Shown here piece by piece: positions 54,373 to 62,519 of a stretch of 64,000 bases of DNA. Under the pieces are notes generated by a model that worked only from the letters and a program-made list of their open reading frames with translations, did no database searches and had not been told where the DNA came from. A program made the position numbers and the translations under genes. Within the stretch, counting starts at the first letter, position 1, and every line of letters begins with the position of its first letter. This DNA is from Streptomyces roseolilacinus. Its GTDB lineage: Bacteria; Actinomycetota; Actinomycetes; Streptomycetales; Streptomycetaceae. Where the stretch lies: assembly GCF_014649335.1 (NCBI RefSeq), contig NZ_BMSV01000009.1, positions 62,001 to 126,000 on the forward strand. The letters run 5' to 3'.

Positions 54373-55125
54373 GTGGCGAACGTCCAGGGCTCCGTACTGG
54401 GCCTGGTGGCTGCGCGGGAGGGAAGCCGTGAGGGCGCCCCCGCACGGGCGGCTCCCCTGCCCGCGCCGCGCCCGCCCGGCCAGCCGGTGACGGGCGCGCG
54501 CCACATCTGCGCCGCGCTCGCCGCGCTGACCGAGTCGGCCCGCCGGGAGCTGCTGACCTTCGACGATCCGGCGGTCGGGCTGCGGCGGCCGGTCCCGGAG
54601 CCGTTCCCGGAGCTGGCGGGCGCGTGCGTCCGGACGGCCGCCGAGCGGGTGCGGACGGTCCGTCAGGTGGTGCCGCGCCACGCGCTGGCCCGGCTGGCGG
54701 CCGCCGACCCGGGCGGCGCGGCGCGGCTGGCGGGGCGGGCGCGGCTGACGGACGCGATCCCGTTCAAGATGATCGTGGTGGACCGGACGGTCGCGGCGGT
54801 CCCGCTCGACCTGGAGCTGCTCTGCAACGGGCTGCTGCTGATCCGCGACCCGGTGGTCGTCCACGCGCTGGTGCGGGCGCACCACGCGTGGTGGGACGCG
54901 GGCGAGGACGTCGGCGAGGGCCGGCAGCAGGGCTCCGGGCTGCCGCCGCGGCTGCGTCCGGTGCTGAACGCGCTGCTGGCCGGGCTGACCGACGAGACGG
55001 CCGCGGCGCGGCTGGGCATATCGGCGCGTACGTACAGCAGGCGCGTCGGCGAGCTGCTGACCGCGCTGGGCACGACGAGCCGGTTCCGCGCCGGGGCGGA
55101 GGCGGCGCGGCGCGGCTGGCTGTGA
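54373..55125 (+). CDS. LuxR-type (response-regulator-like) HTH transcriptional regulator
   Basis: 250 residues from GTG at 54373. The C-terminus holds a LuxR-family helix-turn-helix: LRPVLNALLAGLTDETAAARLGISARTYSRRVGELLTAL (about 195-233). The preceding region (LTDAIPFKMIVVDRTVAAVP, LLLIRDPVVVHALVRAHHAWW) resembles the phospholipase-D-like sensor part found in many Streptomyces orphan LuxR regulators. No partner kinase. It converges with the ABC permease gene. Confidence 0.78.
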   Translation: MANVQGSVLGLVAAREGSREGAPARAAPLPAPRPPGQPVTGARHICAALAALTESARRELLTFDDPAVGLRRPVPEPFPELAGACVRTAAERVRTVRQVVPRHALARLAAADPGGAARLAGRARLTDAIPFKMIVVDRTVAAVPLDLELLCNGLLLIRDPVVVHALVRAHHAWWDAGEDVGEGRQQGSGLPPRLRPVLNALLAGLTDETAAARLGISARTYSRRVGELLTALGTTSRFRAGAEAARRGWL

Positions 55126-55162
55126 CCCCGCGCCGCGCCGCCGCGGCCCGGCGGCCGGCCGT

Positions 55163-55190
55163 CCCGGCACCCAGCGGTCGGGGTGCCGGG
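55163..55190. terminator. Terminator between luxR-type gene and ABC permease
   Basis: Perfect 10-bp stem CCCGGCACCC / GGGTGCCGGG with an 8-nt loop, 37 bp after the regulator stop. Confidence 0.65.
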
Positions 55191-55249
55191 CCGTGGCCGT
55201 TCGGGGCGCCGGGCCGTGACGGTCGGGGGCCGGGCCGTGCGGCCGGCCG

Positions 55250-56107
55250 CTAGGACACGATGTCCTTGCGGGCGAAGCCGCGGAAGGCGAGCGCGAACAG
55301 CACCAGCGCGTACGCCACGGACACGGCCGCCCCCTTGGCCATGCCGCCCCACTCCAGTTGCGGCTGGAGCGCGTCGACCCAGGCGTACTGCCAGTGCGCG
55401 GGCAGGAAGTCGCGCCAGTCGCCGAGCGCCGTCACGGCGTCCAGGACGTTGCCGACGATGGTCAGGCCGACCGCGCCGCCCACCGCCCCCAGCGGGGCGT
55501 CGGTGCGCGTGGAGAGCCAGAACGCCAGCCCGGCGGTGACCAGCTGGGACACGAAGACGAACGCGACGGCGATCCCGAGCCGCCCCAGGCTGTCCGCCGC
55601 GGGCAGCGTCCCGCCGGTCGGCAGCCGCAGCGGCCCCCACCCGTACGCGACGGTCCCGGCGGCGAGCGCGACGAGCGGCAGCAGCACCATCGCGGCGGCG
55701 CTGAAGCCGAGCGCCACGACGAGCTTCGACCACAGCAGCCGGGCGCGGGGCACGGGCGCGGCGAGCAGGTAGCGCAGCGAGGACCAGCCGGCCTCGGAGG
55801 CGACGGTGTCCCCGCAGAACAGCGCCACGGGGATCACCAGCAGGAAGCCGGCCGAGACGAACAGGCACGTCGCGGCGAAGTTCCCGGCCGACGCGGTCGC
55901 CGTGTCCATGAGCGTGATCCGGTTGTCCGGTCCGTCGTCCTCGCCGCCGCCGATGGCGAAGGCGACGATCAGGACGAACGGCAGGACGGCGAGGATCGCG
56001 CCCATCACGGCGGTGCGGCGCCGCTTGAGCTGCCGCACCGCCTCGACGCGCAGGGGCAGGGTGTGCCCGGCGCGGTAGCCGGGCGCCGAGTCGAGCAGCG
56101 CGGTCAT
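55250..56107 (-). CDS. ABC-2 type transporter permease
   Basis: 285 residues with about six membrane helices (for example MGAILAVLPFVLIVAFAIGG, LFVSAGFLLVIPVALFCGD, VALGFSAAAMVLLPLVALAA, VSVAYALVLFALAF). The segment EAGWSSLRYLLAAPVPRARLL is the cytoplasmic loop typical of ABC-2 permeases. Its start overlaps the stop of the hydrolase-ATPase fusion gene by 4 bp, so the two make one transporter. Confidence 0.85.
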   Translation of the reverse strand: MTALLDSAPGYRAGHTLPLRVEAVRQLKRRRTAVMGAILAVLPFVLIVAFAIGGGEDDGPDNRITLMDTATASAGNFAATCLFVSAGFLLVIPVALFCGDTVASEAGWSSLRYLLAAPVPRARLLWSKLVVALGFSAAAMVLLPLVALAAGTVAYGWGPLRLPTGGTLPAADSLGRLGIAVAFVFVSQLVTAGLAFWLSTRTDAPLGAVGGAVGLTIVGNVLDAVTALGDWRDFLPAHWQYAWVDALQPQLEWGGMAKGAAVSVAYALVLFALAFRGFARKDIVS

Positions 56108-58752
56108 GCGGCGCCTCCTCCGATCAGGGTGAGGAACGCGTCCTCCAGGCGGCGGTGCGGGCCCACGCCGGCCACGGGCACGTCGAGCCGTACCAGTCCG
56201 GCGACGAGCGCGGCGGCGGTGGTGGTGCCGTCGAGCCGTACCAGCAGGCCGCCGTCCGTGCGGACCGCGGAGGCGACGCCCGGCAGCGCGGCGGCCTTCT
56301 CGACGAGGGGCTCGGGCAGGTCGCCCTCGGTGGTGACGAGCAGCGTGTCGCCGTTCCCGGTGATCTCGGCGACGGGACCGGCCTGGACGAGCCGGCCCCG
56401 GTCCATGACCACGAGGTGGGTGCAGGACTGCTCGACCTCCGACAGGAGGTGGCTGGAGACGATGACGGTCCGGCCGCCGGCCGCGTAGCGGATCATCACG
56501 TCCCGCATCTCGCGGATCTGCGGCGGGTCGAGGCCGTTCGTCGGCTCGTCGAGGATGAGCAGGTCCGGCAGGCCCAGCATGGCCTGGGCGATGGCGAGCC
56601 GCTGCCGCATGCCCTGCGAGTACGTGCGGACGGCGCGGGCCAGGGCCGTGCCGAGCCCGGCGATCCGGAGCGCCTCGTCGAGGTGGGCGTCCTCGGCGGG
56701 GCGGCCGGTGGCCCGCCAGTACAGCTCCAGGTTCTCCCGCCCCGACAGGTGCGGCAGGAAGCCGGCGCCCTCGACGAAGGCGCCGACGCGGGACAGGACG
56801 GGCGCGCCGGGCCGGACCGCGTGCCCGAAGACCCGGATCTCGCCGGCATCGGGCGTGATGAGGCCCATCAGCATGCGCAGCGTGGTGGTCTTGCCGGCGC
56901 CGTTGGGTCCGAGCAGCCCGAGGACCTGCCCCTTCTCGACGCGGAACGACAGGTCGCGGACGGCGTACGCGTCGGAGGACCGGGCGTAGCGCTTGGTCAG
57001 GCCGCTGATGGTGAGCGGCACGTCGGCCGACTCGGGGTCAGGGGCGGGCGCGGCGGTCCTGCGGCGGGCCGTCAGCAGCAGCGCCGCCGCGACGAGGGCG
57101 CCGCCGGCCGGCAGGCCCCACACCCACCAGGGCAGTCCGGCGGCCTGGGTGCGCACGGCGGGCGCGGTCGGCACGGACAGCCCGCCGCCGGTGAGGGCGA
57201 CGGTGTACGCGGCGGGGGCGGTCGGGGAGGCGTAGCCGAGGTCGGTGGCGGCGAGGACGAGGCGCAGCCGGTGCCCGGCCTCCACCTCGTGGTCGACGGC
57301 GGGCAGCGTCAGGTCGACGGTCCGGCCGCCCGCGGCGCCGTCGATCCGCACCGGGGCGACGAGTTGGGCCGGGAGCACCTGGCTGCGGCCGTCGGGGCCG
57401 ACGTCGTACACCTTGCCGAACAGCACGGCCTTCCCGCTGTCGGAGGTGACGGTGACGCGGACGGTGGGCGTGCCGGTGATCCGCAGCGGCTCGCCGAGGG
57501 GGCGGGTCTCGAAGCGGGCGTGCTGGCCGGGGAAGTCGAGCGAGACGCCGACGCCGAGCGTGGACAGCCGGGAGAGGCCGCCGCCGACGCCGGGCACGGC
57601 GGAGATGCCGGGCGGGGCGGCCCCGGCCGGGTTGCGGAAGGTCTGCGGGGGTCCGGCGAGCGGGAACGTGCGGGTGCCCTCGCGCAGGCCGGGGTAACGG
57701 TCGGCGGTGGCGCCGCGCAGGGTCGCGCGGCCGTCGGTGGAGTCGACGCCGCCGGTCCTGCTGACGCGGAAGGCGGGGCCGGTGTCGGCGGCCGTGTCGC
57801 CCTTCAGGTACCGGTCGAACCAGGCGCCGATCCTCGCGTGGACGCGGTCGGTCTCGGCGGCGCCGCCGTCGTGGCCGCCGGCGATCCAGTCGACGGAGAC
57901 GGGCGCGCCGTTGGCGGCGACGGCCTCGGCCATGGCGTCGGCGTGGGAGAGCGGGAAGAGCGAGTCGGACTGGCCCTGGACGATGAGGGTGGGGACCTTG
58001 ATGCGGTCGGCGACGGCGGACGGGCTGCGGGCCTCCAGCAGCGCGCGGGCGGCGGGGTCGGGCTCGCCGGTGACGGCGACGCGCTCGTACATGGCGCACA
58101 GCTCGGGCTGGAACCGGCCGCAGGCGGTGGGCTTCCCCCCGCCGGGCCCGCCGCCGGACCCGGTGGTGAAGAAGATCCCGGCCCACAGCTTCTTGAAGAC
58201 GCCGTCGGGGAACAGCGCGTCGGCGAGGTTCCAGTACGTGATCTGCGGGGCGATGGCGTCGACGCGGGGGTCGTGCCCGGCGGCGAGCAGCGAGGCCGCC
58301 CCGCCGTACGAGGCGCCGGACACCCCGACGCGCGGGTCGCCGGCCTTGTCGAGCCGCACCTCGGGGCGCTCGGCCAGCCAGTCGACCAGCCGCCGGACGT
58401 CCTTGACCTCGTACGCGGGGTCGTTGAGGCCGATGCGGCCCCCGGAGCGGCCGAACCCGCGGGCGGTCCAGGTCAGTACGGCGTACCCGTCGCGGGCGAG
58501 CCGTTCCGCCTGGGCGCGCACGTCGTCCTTGCTGCCGCCGAAGCCGTGCCCGAGCAGCACGGCGGGGCGGCGCCCGGAACCGGACGTGAAGAACGACGTG
58601 TCGATCTCCGCGCCCTCCATGGCGAGCACGGTGTCCTCGCGGTGCACGGCGGCCTCGCCGTCGGAGGCGACGGCGCTGAGGGTGCCGGCGCCGGCGAGCA
58701 GCACACCGGCCACGGTGAGCGCCGCCCACCGCCGGGAAAGTCGGATCCGCAT
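56104..58752 (-). CDS. Fusion: exported CocE/X-Pro-type alpha/beta hydrolase + ABC transporter ATPase
   Basis: 882 residues. Signal/anchor at 10-30 (ALTVAGVLLAGAGTLSAVA). Residues about 35-340 are an alpha/beta hydrolase: VLLGHGFGGSKDDVRAQAER, nucleophile Ser in GVSGASYGGAAS (about 147), Asp in QGQSDSLFP, His in AGGHDGG. A jellyroll domain of the X-Pro dipeptidyl-peptidase C-terminal type follows (to about 520). A membrane helix at about 536-560 (WWVWGLPAGGALVAAALLL) leads to a complete ABC ATPase (about 580-882): LLGPNGAGKTTTL, YSQGMRQRLAIAQAML, LLILDEPTNGLD, SSHLLSEVEQ. The hydrolase would face outside and the ATPase inside. The permease overlaps downstream. Confidence 0.85.
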   Translation of the reverse strand: MRIRLSRRWAALTVAGVLLAGAGTLSAVASDGEAAVHREDTVLAMEGAEIDTSFFTSGSGRRPAVLLGHGFGGSKDDVRAQAERLARDGYAVLTWTARGFGRSGGRIGLNDPAYEVKDVRRLVDWLAERPEVRLDKAGDPRVGVSGASYGGAASLLAAGHDPRVDAIAPQITYWNLADALFPDGVFKKLWAGIFFTTGSGGGPGGGKPTACGRFQPELCAMYERVAVTGEPDPAARALLEARSPSAVADRIKVPTLIVQGQSDSLFPLSHADAMAEAVAANGAPVSVDWIAGGHDGGAAETDRVHARIGAWFDRYLKGDTAADTGPAFRVSRTGGVDSTDGRATLRGATADRYPGLREGTRTFPLAGPPQTFRNPAGAAPPGISAVPGVGGGLSRLSTLGVGVSLDFPGQHARFETRPLGEPLRITGTPTVRVTVTSDSGKAVLFGKVYDVGPDGRSQVLPAQLVAPVRIDGAAGGRTVDLTLPAVDHEVEAGHRLRLVLAATDLGYASPTAPAAYTVALTGGGLSVPTAPAVRTQAAGLPWWVWGLPAGGALVAAALLLTARRRTAAPAPDPESADVPLTISGLTKRYARSSDAYAVRDLSFRVEKGQVLGLLGPNGAGKTTTLRMLMGLITPDAGEIRVFGHAVRPGAPVLSRVGAFVEGAGFLPHLSGRENLELYWRATGRPAEDAHLDEALRIAGLGTALARAVRTYSQGMRQRLAIAQAMLGLPDLLILDEPTNGLDPPQIREMRDVMIRYAAGGRTVIVSSHLLSEVEQSCTHLVVMDRGRLVQAGPVAEITGNGDTLLVTTEGDLPEPLVEKAAALPGVASAVRTDGGLLVRLDGTTTAAALVAGLVRLDVPVAGVGPHRRLEDAFLTLIGGGAA

Positions 58753-58963
58753 GTCTCGACCCTAAACGGCCCGGGTGGGGCGCCCCGCCGCCACCGGTCG
58801 GAAGTCCCCGGCCTCCTTCAGGCGTAGGCGCCGGTGCCCGCGTACCGCGGGCGCGGTAGACGCGCGGGGACGCAAGCGGACGAAGAGGACGTGTCGCCCC
58901 GCTCCCGGGCCCGCGCGGTCTCCCGCCCGGCGGGCGGGGCGGAGGGGCCCGGGTGCGGCTGCC
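58753..58963. other. Intergenic region with GC-rich hairpins
   Basis: 211 bp between mmsA (stop) and the fusion gene (start). CCCGCCCG-G-CGGGCGGG (58922-58938) nested in CCCGGGCCC...GGCCCGGG probably terminates mmsA. No gene seen. Confidence 0.5.
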
Positions 58964-60466
58964 TCAGTGGTTGCGGGGGAAGCCCAGGTCGACGCCGTCG
59001 GGGGCCTCGGACGGGTCGGGCCAGCGGGTGGTGACGACCTTGCCGCGGGTGTAGAAGCGCACGCCGTCGTCGCCGTAGACGTGGTGGTCGCCGAAGAGCG
59101 AGTCCTTCCAGCCGCCGAAGGAGTGGTAGCCGACGGGCACCGGGATGGGCACGTTCACGCCGACCATGCCCGCCTCGACCTCCAGCTGGAAGCGGCGGGC
59201 GGCGCCGCCGTCGCGGGTGAAGATCGCGGTCCCGTTGCCGTACGGGGAGGCGTTGATCAGGGCGATGCCCTCCTCGTACGTCTCGGCGCGCAGCACGCAC
59301 AGCACCGGGCCGAAGATCTCCTCCCGGTACGCCCGGGCGGTGGGCGGCACCCTGTCGAGCAGCGAGGGGCCCATCCAGAAGCCGCCCTCGTGGCCCTCGA
59401 CGACGTGGCCCGTGCCGTCGAGGACGACCTCGCAGCCCTCGGCGGCGGCGCCGGTCACGTAGGAGGCGACCTTGTCGCGGTGGGCGGCCGTGATGAGCGG
59501 GCCCATCTCGGAGGCCGGGTCGGAGCCGGGGCCGACCTTGATCCTCTCGGCGCGTTCGCGGATCCCCGCGACGAGCGCGTCGCCGACCGCGCCGACCGCG
59601 ACGACGGCGGAGACGGCCATGCAGCGCTCGCCCGCGGAGCCGTACGCCGCGGAGACCGCCGCGTCGGCGGCCGCGTCGAGGTCCGCGTCGGGGAGGACCA
59701 GCATGTGGTTCTTGGCGCCGCCGAGCGCCTGGACGCGCTTGCCGTGGGCGGTGGCGGTGGCGTGGACGTGCCGGGCGACGGGCGTGGAGCCGACGAACGA
59801 CACGGCCGCCACGTCGGGATGGGCGAGCAGCGCCTCGACGGCCTCGCGGTCGCCCTGGACGACGTTGAACACGCCGTCGGGCAGTCCGGCCTCGGCGAGC
59901 AGCTCGGCGAGCCGGAGCGAGGGCGACGGGTCCTTCTCGCTGGGCTTGAGGACGAAGGTGTTGCCGCAGGCGATGGCGAGCGGGAACATCCACATCGGCA
60001 CCATGGCGGGGAAGTTGAACGGGCTGATGCCGGCGACCACACCGAGGGGCCGGCGGATCGAGGCGACGTCGACCCGGTTCGACACCTGGGTGGACAGCTC
60101 GCCCTTCAGCTGCGTGGTGATCCCGCACGCCAGCTCGACGATCTCCAGGCCGCGGGCGACCTCGCCGAGCGCGTCGGAGTGGACCTTGCCGTGCTCGGCG
60201 GTGACGAGCGCGGCGATCTCGTCGCGGTGCGCGTCCAGCAGGGCGCGGAAGCGGAAGAGCACGGCGGTGCGCTGGGCGAGCGACGAGGTGCCCCAGGTGG
60301 CGTAGGCGTCCTTGGCGGCGGCGACCGCGGCGTCGACCTCGTCGGCGGAGGCGAGCGCGACGCGGGCGGCGACCAGGCCGGTCGCCGGGTCGGCGACCGG
60401 GCCCCAGCGGTCCGACGCGCCCTCGACGGGCTTGCCGCCGATCCAGTGGTGGACGGTCTTCGTCAT
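58964..60466 (-). CDS. mmsA: Methylmalonate-semialdehyde dehydrogenase (acylating)
   Basis: 500 residues, the family's usual length. NAD-dependent aldehyde dehydrogenase fold: GISPFNFPAMVPMWMFPLAI, NTFVLKPSEKDPSPSL, SFVGSTPVARHV, QALGGAKNHMLVLPDADLD and catalytic Cys in AGERCMAVSAVV (about 285), EIFGPVLCV, GVNVPIPVPVGYHSFGGWKD. The NFPAMVPMW and CMA signatures separate MmsA/IolA from other aldehyde dehydrogenases. It converts methylmalonate semialdehyde or malonate semialdehyde with CoA to propionyl-CoA or acetyl-CoA in valine or inositol catabolism. Stands alone here. Confidence 0.92.
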   Translation of the reverse strand: MTKTVHHWIGGKPVEGASDRWGPVADPATGLVAARVALASADEVDAAVAAAKDAYATWGTSSLAQRTAVLFRFRALLDAHRDEIAALVTAEHGKVHSDALGEVARGLEIVELACGITTQLKGELSTQVSNRVDVASIRRPLGVVAGISPFNFPAMVPMWMFPLAIACGNTFVLKPSEKDPSPSLRLAELLAEAGLPDGVFNVVQGDREAVEALLAHPDVAAVSFVGSTPVARHVHATATAHGKRVQALGGAKNHMLVLPDADLDAAADAAVSAAYGSAGERCMAVSAVVAVGAVGDALVAGIRERAERIKVGPGSDPASEMGPLITAAHRDKVASYVTGAAAEGCEVVLDGTGHVVEGHEGGFWMGPSLLDRVPPTARAYREEIFGPVLCVLRAETYEEGIALINASPYGNGTAIFTRDGGAARRFQLEVEAGMVGVNVPIPVPVGYHSFGGWKDSLFGDHHVYGDDGVRFYTRGKVVTTRWPDPSEAPDGVDLGFPRNH

Positions 60467-60792
60467 GGCGTGCGTACTCCTTCACAGACGGCGGCGTCGG
60501 GCCCATCCCACCACGCCCCGCGGCCGCGTCGCGCCCGGCAGCGTGCCGGGCGCCGGGGCGCGGCCGTGGACGGGTGCGGTGCTGTCCTCCCCCGTGTCAC
60601 AGGTGTTCCACGGCCGTCACGTTTGTCACCGATCGTCGGATGTACGGTCACAGCCGTTCACCAGTACGCGCCCATCCGGTCACTCTGCGTCGCGGACTGG
60701 GCACAGGGTCGTTGATCATCAGTCCGCGCCGCGGCTCCCGCGACGGCCCTCCCCGGGTCGCGCCGCGGCGTACGCAGGGAGGTGCCATCCAG
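60467..60792. other. Divergent intergenic region between mmsA and the small HTH gene
   Basis: 326 bp. The stretch 60596-60660 is rich in GTCAC/TCAC motifs (GTGTCACAGG, CCGTCACG, TTGTCACC, GGTCACAG), a possible regulator-binding cluster. No gene or good promoter pair identified. Confidence 0.4.
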
Positions 60793-60990
60793 ATGACGGA
60801 CCGAAGACTCTGGTCGTACAAGGAGATCGCGGCGCACATCCGGGTGCAGCCGGACACCGTCCGCTCGTACCGCAAGCACGGCCTCCTGCCACGGCCCGAC
60901 CACGTGGAGGCGGGCAAGCCCTACTGGTACGCGGACACGATCCGCACCTGGGTGGCCAACCGCCCCGGCAACCGCCCGCGCGGCGGCTGA
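60793..60990 (+). CDS. Small MerR/AlpA-like HTH DNA-binding protein
   Basis: 65 residues from ATG at 60793, with GGGAGGTG 7 nt upstream. Nearly the whole protein is a winged helix-turn-helix: LWSYKEIAAHIRVQPDTVRS, YRKHGLLPRPDHVEAGKPYW, TIRTWVANRPG. There is no sensor domain. A longer reading frame exists upstream but lacks a ribosome binding site and homology-like sequence. Likely a small transcriptional regulator of unknown target. Confidence 0.8.
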   Translation: MTDRRLWSYKEIAAHIRVQPDTVRSYRKHGLLPRPDHVEAGKPYWYADTIRTWVANRPGNRPRGG

Positions 60991-61164
60991 CCCGGCGCGC
61001 GGGCCCCGGCCGGGCGGGACCCGGGACCCGCCCGCCCCCCGGTGGCCTCCCGCTCCGGCGCGCGGGCCCCGGCGCGCGACCCCGCGCGCCGGGGCCGCCG
61101 GCCGGCTGCGCGGCGGCGGGGAAACCTCGTTGCCCCGCCGCCGCCGGTCGTCTTCGATCGGGGG

Positions 61165-61746
61165 ATGAGCGACTTCTCCCACAAACCCGTCCTCACCGGC
61201 GACCGGGTGGTCCTGCGGCCCTTCACCGAGGACGACGCCGCCACCATGGCGGCGATCATCGAGGACCCCGAGACCTCGCGGCTCACCGGCGGCGCCGGCC
61301 GGCCCCCCTTCACGTTCGCGCACCTGCGCCACTGGTACGGGTCGCGGGGCGCGCAGGACGACCGGCTCGACCTGGGACTGGTCGACCGCGCGTCCGGCGG
61401 GCTGGTCGGGGAGCTCGTGCTGAACGAGTGGGACGAGCCGAACCGCAGCTGCAACTTCCGCGTCATGATCGGCCCGGCGGGGCGGGACCGGGGCCTGGGG
61501 ACCGAGGCGATCCGGCTCCTCCTGGCGTACGGCTTCGAGCGGCTCGGCCTGCACCGCGTCCACCTCGGCGTGTACGCCTTCAACCCGCGCGCCCTGCGCG
61601 TCTACGAGCGCGTCGGCTTCGTCCGGGAGGGGGTGGAGCGGCAGGCTCTGCTGCACGAGGGCGCGTGGATCGACTCGATCCGGATGGCGATCCTGGCGCC
61701 CGAGTGGGCACGACACCGCGGTCACACTGGAACTCATACCCCCTAG
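61165..61746 (+). CDS. GNAT acetyltransferase, RimJ/RimL type
   Basis: 193 residues from ATG at 61165 (GGGG just upstream). DRVVLRPFTEDDAATMAAII, then NRSCNFRVMIGPAGRDRGLG with the acetyl-CoA loop, EAIRLLLAYGFERLGLHRVH and NPRALRVYERVGFVREG, all standard for RimJ/RimL-like N-acetyltransferases. Substrate unknown. Its stop codon (TAG, 61744-61746) lies within the CsoR-type operator of copZ. Confidence 0.83.
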   Translation: MSDFSHKPVLTGDRVVLRPFTEDDAATMAAIIEDPETSRLTGGAGRPPFTFAHLRHWYGSRGAQDDRLDLGLVDRASGGLVGELVLNEWDEPNRSCNFRVMIGPAGRDRGLGTEAIRLLLAYGFERLGLHRVHLGVYAFNPRALRVYERVGFVREGVERQALLHEGAWIDSIRMAILAPEWARHRGHTGTHTP

Positions 61747-61752
61747 GGGTAT
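61736..61752. promoter_or_regulatory. CsoR-type copper operator
   Basis: ATACCCC-CTA-GGGGTAT: 7-bp perfect arms, matching the known CsoR operator pattern (TACCC...GGGTA). The right arm merges into TATAGAGT, a likely -10, so bound CsoR would block transcription of copZ until Cu(I) is present. Confidence 0.8.
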
Positions 61753-61809
61753 AGAGTGGCGACCGCACCGGGGCACCACCCCTCCCCCACCTCCACGAGG
61801 AGAAGCACC

Positions 61810-62046
61810 ATGACCGCCGAGACGAACACCGACGTCACCACCGTGTACGAGGTCAAGGGCATGACCTGCGGGCACTGCGAGGGCGCCGTCACGCAGGAGC
61901 TGTCCGCGCTCCCGGGCGTCACCTCGGTCCGGGCCGTCGCCGCCACCGGCGAGGTGACGGTCACCTCCGGCGCGCCGCTCGACGAGGAGGCCGTGCGCGC
62001 CGCCGTGGACGAGGCGGGTTACGAACTGGTCGGCACGGGCGCCTGA
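61810..62046 (+). CDS. copZ: Copper chaperone, heavy-metal-associated (HMA) domain
   Basis: 78 residues from ATG at 61810 (AGGAG upstream). One HMA domain: VYEVKGMTCGHCEGAV with the Cu(I)-binding CxxC, LSALPGVTSVRAVAATGEV, DEAGYELVGTGA. It carries Cu(I) in the cytoplasm to an export ATPase. In many Streptomyces a copA P-type ATPase gene follows; here none does, and the next region is non-coding. A CsoR-type operator lies 57 bp upstream. Confidence 0.9.
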   Translation: MTAETNTDVTTVYEVKGMTCGHCEGAVTQELSALPGVTSVRAVAATGEVTVTSGAPLDEEAVRAAVDEAGYELVGTGA

Positions 62047-62126
62047 GGGCCCGCCCCCACCGCGCCCCCCGTACGGGCCGTATCGCGACAAATGCCGCGG
62101 TGCGGCCCGCCCTGCTTGCGGGACCT

Positions 62127-62160
62127 GAACGCGCGTTCACGTGAATTCACCTTCACGTGA
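62127..62160. promoter_or_regulatory. Cluster of palindromic operator-like sites
   Basis: GAACGCGCGTTC (62127-62138) overlaps TTCACGTGAA (62136-62145), and TTCACGTGA occurs again at 62152-62160, with CACGTG centres 16 bp apart. It stands upstream of the structured non-coding region, so it may control an RNA transcript. Confidence 0.45.
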
Positions 62161-62199
62161 CTCACCAGACCTTCACAAGGAGACCTAGATCACAGATAT

Positions 62200-62490
62200 T
62201 TAGGGGTAACCATTTGGACGGCTCGCGAGTCTAAATGGGCGATGCCGAGAACGTCTTGGGGGACGTTCATGGGATGTCTTGGGGGACGTCCCAGGCAAGC
62301 GTTGGCCGGGGCACGTGCACCGGGGAGCTTTGAGCGGCCCTCCCGTACGTACCCCGGCAGACCGCACACGCGAGCTTCTGCCGGGACACCGGCAGACGCC
62401 CGGCCCGGATCCCGTGGGGGGAATCCGCACCGGGGATAGGGAAGCGCCCCGCTCGCCGACCCGTGGGGGGATCGGCAGGCGGGGCGCTTT
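62200..62490 (+). ncRNA. Candidate structured small RNA beside citA
   Basis: No gene fits here, but structure is dense: hairpin CCATTTGGAC/GTCTAAATGG (62210-62238); direct repeats GTCTTGGGGGACGT at 62253 and 62276; hairpin CGGAT/ATCCG (62406-62427) and the terminator hairpin's inner stem GCCGA/TCGGC (62455-62476), both with the identical loop CCCGTGGGGGGA. A terminator with a CTTTCGT tail ends it. From memory, sRNA screens of S. coelicolor list one next to SCO2736 (citA); not verified. A 32-codon frame from 62236 lacks a ribosome binding site. Exact ends are unknown. Confidence 0.45.
62443..62489. terminator. Terminator between candidate sRNA and citA
   Basis: AAGCGCCCCGC...GCCGA pairs with TCGGC...GCGGGGCGCTT; 11 + 5 bp with two mismatches, 12-nt loop, TTTCGT on the plus strand. 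Likely serves both the plus-strand transcript and citA. Confidence 0.75.
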
Positions 62491-62519
62491 CGTCACGGCC
62501 CGGGCGGCGCCCGGAGGGG

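Noticed and set aside
62236..62334. 32-codon peptide gene in the candidate sRNA
   Set aside because: No ribosome binding site and its length is fixed by repeated DNA; kept only as a remark.
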